This document shows positions 6,623 through 7,781 of a stretch of 7,781 nt of DNA, in pieces. A program made the position numbers and the translations under genes. Below the pieces are notes generated by a model. The model worked only from the letters and a program-made list of their open reading frames with translations. It was not told the DNA's origin and searched no databases. Position 1 is the stretch's first letter. Each line of letters begins with the position of its first letter. Source of the stretch: an uncultured Anaerovibrio sp. (GTDB lineage Bacteria; Bacillota; Negativicutes; Selenomonadales; Selenomonadaceae); assembly GCA_900768695.1 (NCBI GenBank), contig CAAGDY010000464.1:1-7781 (forward strand), given 5' to 3'.

Positions 6623-6661
6623 CAGCCGACCTGCAGGACAGCTGAAACTAACGCATCTTAC

Positions 6662-6690
6662 ATTATATCGTATGATTTCTTATGATTCAA
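6662..6690 (-). promoter_or_regulatory. Sigma-A type promoter of the pheA unit
   Basis: TTGAAT (6690-6685) and a perfect TATAAT (6667-6662) are separated by 17 bases in an AT-rich region. The start would fall near 6655, leaving a leader of about 76 bases before pheA. This is the best promoter match in the window and should drive pheA, DAHP synthase and the kinase gene. Confidence 0.87.
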
Positions 6691-6703
6691 GAATTGTTTC
6701 CAA

Positions 6704-6743
6704 ATTTAATCAGCTTTTATCCAAATGACATGCCTGATTAAAT
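6704..6743. repeat. Perfect 10-base inverted repeat at the end of the HAD gene
   Basis: ATTTAATCAG (6704-6713) and CTGATTAAAT (6734-6743) are exact inverted copies with a 20-base spacer. The repeat covers the stop codon of the HAD phosphatase gene and ends 13 bases upstream of the pheA -35 box. As a terminator it would be weak, because the stem is AT-rich and no clean U-tract follows. As a protein site it lies at roughly -50 to -90 relative to pheA transcription. Confidence 0.55.
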
Positions 6744-7556
6744 CTCGCCCTTGTCTATCAGGCCGATAACGTACGATGCCAGATGCTCATCACAAGTCAC
6801 GCCCACAATATCTGCCGCCAGCTTGGTGTCCTCGTGAGCATTGCCGGAAGCCACACCCACATCCGCCATCTTCAGCATATAGGTATCGTTGCCATAATCG
6901 CCCTGGGCAATAATCTTCCTGCCCCTGTTCTCCGGCAGCTGGCGCAGGTATTTCAGCATATGCCCCTTGGAGGCCTCCTTGTCCACAAACTCATAGCAGA
7001 CATCCGCCGCAAAAAAATTATTGGAAATATCATCCATGCCCATTTCCTTTGCCGCCGCCGCCATCTGTCGGATAAGCGCTGGCTCCCCGTGTACCATGAG
7101 CTTCAGCCACGCCTTGTCCGTCACCTCAGCCAAAGGGCGGAAAACATGCTCATAGGTGGCACGTTCCCACAGCGGGTCCTCCAGATTAATCCTGCTAACC
7201 ACGTAGCAAACCTCGGAGGTAAATACCTGTGTGCATAAATCGGGGAAATTTTCCACCGCAAAGGCCGCAAAATCACGCCACTTCTGCCCCTGCAAAGTCA
7301 CAGCCCTGGTGATTTCATCCTGCCTGTAGTCATAGAGCATAGCACCGTTAAAAAACACGCAGGAGGTATTTATCTCAATGCCCTGCAAAAACTGCCGCGT
7401 ATCCTCCGGCGTCCTGCCGGTAGCAACGCAAAAATTGCCGCCTCCCTCTGTAAAACGCCGCAATGCCTCCCGGTTTTCCCTGGAAACCTCCCGCTTTGAA
7501 CTGAGCAATGTTCCATCCATATCCGAAATCAGCACATAATCACTGTATTTACCCAT
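6738..7556 (-). CDS. Cof-type HAD superfamily phosphatase
   Basis: The 272-residue protein is a complete member of the Cof/Cof-like hydrolase group, which usually hydrolyses sugar phosphates, flavin or other small phosphorylated metabolites in the cytosol. All four HAD motifs are present. Motif I is SDMDGTLL, with nucleophile D12 and acid/base D14; motif II is T46 in VATGRT. Motif III is K197 in EASKGHML, and motif IV is GDYGNDTYM (219-227) with D220 and D224. The region between motifs II and III (about 85-190) is the C2-type cap expected for this group and determines the substrate, which cannot be read from sequence. The ATG at 7556 follows AGGAGG at seven bases. No convincing promoter is seen in the 69-base gap to the upstream regulator gene, so the two may be co-transcribed. 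A role in aromatic metabolism is not indicated. Confidence 0.93.
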   Translation of the reverse strand: MGKYSDYVLISDMDGTLLSSKREVSRENREALRRFTEGGGNFCVATGRTPEDTRQFLQGIEINTSCVFFNGAMLYDYRQDEITRAVTLQGQKWRDFAAFAVENFPDLCTQVFTSEVCYVVSRINLEDPLWERATYEHVFRPLAEVTDKAWLKLMVHGEPALIRQMAAAAKEMGMDDISNNFFAADVCYEFVDKEASKGHMLKYLRQLPENRGRKIIAQGDYGNDTYMLKMADVGVASGNAHEDTKLAADIVGVTCDEHLASYVIGLIDKGEI

Positions 7557-7625
7557 CAGGCCGCCTCCTAAAAAAATCTATCTTCTCAAATTCCCTATTT
7601 TTTTATTCTACACTCTTTCTCGATT

Positions 7626-7781
7626 TCATTTCACAATTTTCAGCTCCCGCTCCTGCATATAGCGCTTAGGTGACACATGCAGGTACTTTTTGAACACCTG
7701 GCAAAAATTCTTGTACTCCCCAAAGCCCGTATGCTCTGCCACCTCGTAGACCTTATACCTGCCATCCTCCAGGAGCTTCAA
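7626..7781 (-). CDS. AraC-family or YesN-like regulator, C-terminal fragment
   Basis: The last 51 codons of a gene that enters from the right edge; the start is outside the window. The peptide starts LKLLEDGRYKVYEVAEHTGF and continues through YKNFCQVFKKYLHVSPKRYMQ to a TGA at 7628-7626. This is the second helix-turn-helix of an AraC/XylS DNA-binding domain, with the typical VAExxGFxxxxxFxxxFKKxxxxSPxxY pattern. The RYKVYEVAE wording is common in YesN-like response regulators with an N-terminal receiver, but simple AraC proteins also fit. The gene lies 69 bases upstream of the HAD phosphatase gene on the same strand, and no terminator is seen between them. Confidence 0.85.
   Translation of the reverse strand: MKLLEDGRYKVYEVAEHTGFGEYKNFCQVFKKYLHVSPKRYMQERELKIVK

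Noticed and set aside
7557..7640. Possible promoter for the HAD gene (TTGTGA with TAGAAT)
   Set aside because: The spacer would be 20 bases, beyond the usual range, and the -35 lies in the end of the upstream regulator gene. The evidence was too weak to annotate.

Overview
The window reads as one strand of ordinary bacterial chromosome: every gene I can support lies on the minus strand. Transcription therefore runs from high to low coordinates, with tight spacing, ATGA overlaps and purine-rich Shine-Dalgarno sites. The nadA-nadB-nadC-niaR order, the stand-alone PheA, the Thermotoga-type DAHP synthase and the short NadB without its helical C-terminal domain suggest an anaerobic member of the Bacillota (Clostridia or Negativicutes). 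I cannot name the species from sequence alone.

Reading along transcription, from the right edge: the last 51 codons of an AraC-type helix-turn-helix regulator enter the window (7781-7626), followed after 69 bases by a Cof-type HAD phosphatase (7556-6738). A textbook sigma-A promoter (6662-6690) then starts an aromatic amino acid unit. This is prephenate dehydratase pheA (6578-5709), DAHP synthase (5633-4602) and, 33 bases later, a soluble hybrid histidine kinase with a C-terminal receiver domain (4568-3342). A strong intrinsic terminator (3258-3308) closes the unit.

The next unit makes NAD de novo. A good promoter (TTGTCA, 17 bases, TATACT; 3208-3236) drives nadA (3136-2231), nadB (2117-933), nadC (936-79) and the first 25 codons of a NiaR-type niacin-responsive repressor (75-1, cut by the window edge). 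A perfect inverted repeat, ATGTG-N6-CACAT, covers the -35 box and is a good candidate for the NiaR operator. NadB oxidises L-aspartate to iminoaspartate, NadA condenses it with dihydroxyacetone phosphate to quinolinate, and NadC converts quinolinate to nicotinate mononucleotide. NiaR would close the loop as feedback repressor of its own operon.

No RNA genes, insertion sequences, CRISPR arrays or phage genes were seen, and no gene-free stretch exceeds 300 bases. The points most worth a second look are the operator-promoter overlap at nadA, the sensorless hybrid kinase co-transcribed with aromatic biosynthesis genes, a 15-codon reading frame containing two Phe codons whose stop overlaps the pheA start, and an altered phenylalanine-binding motif in the PheA ACT domain.
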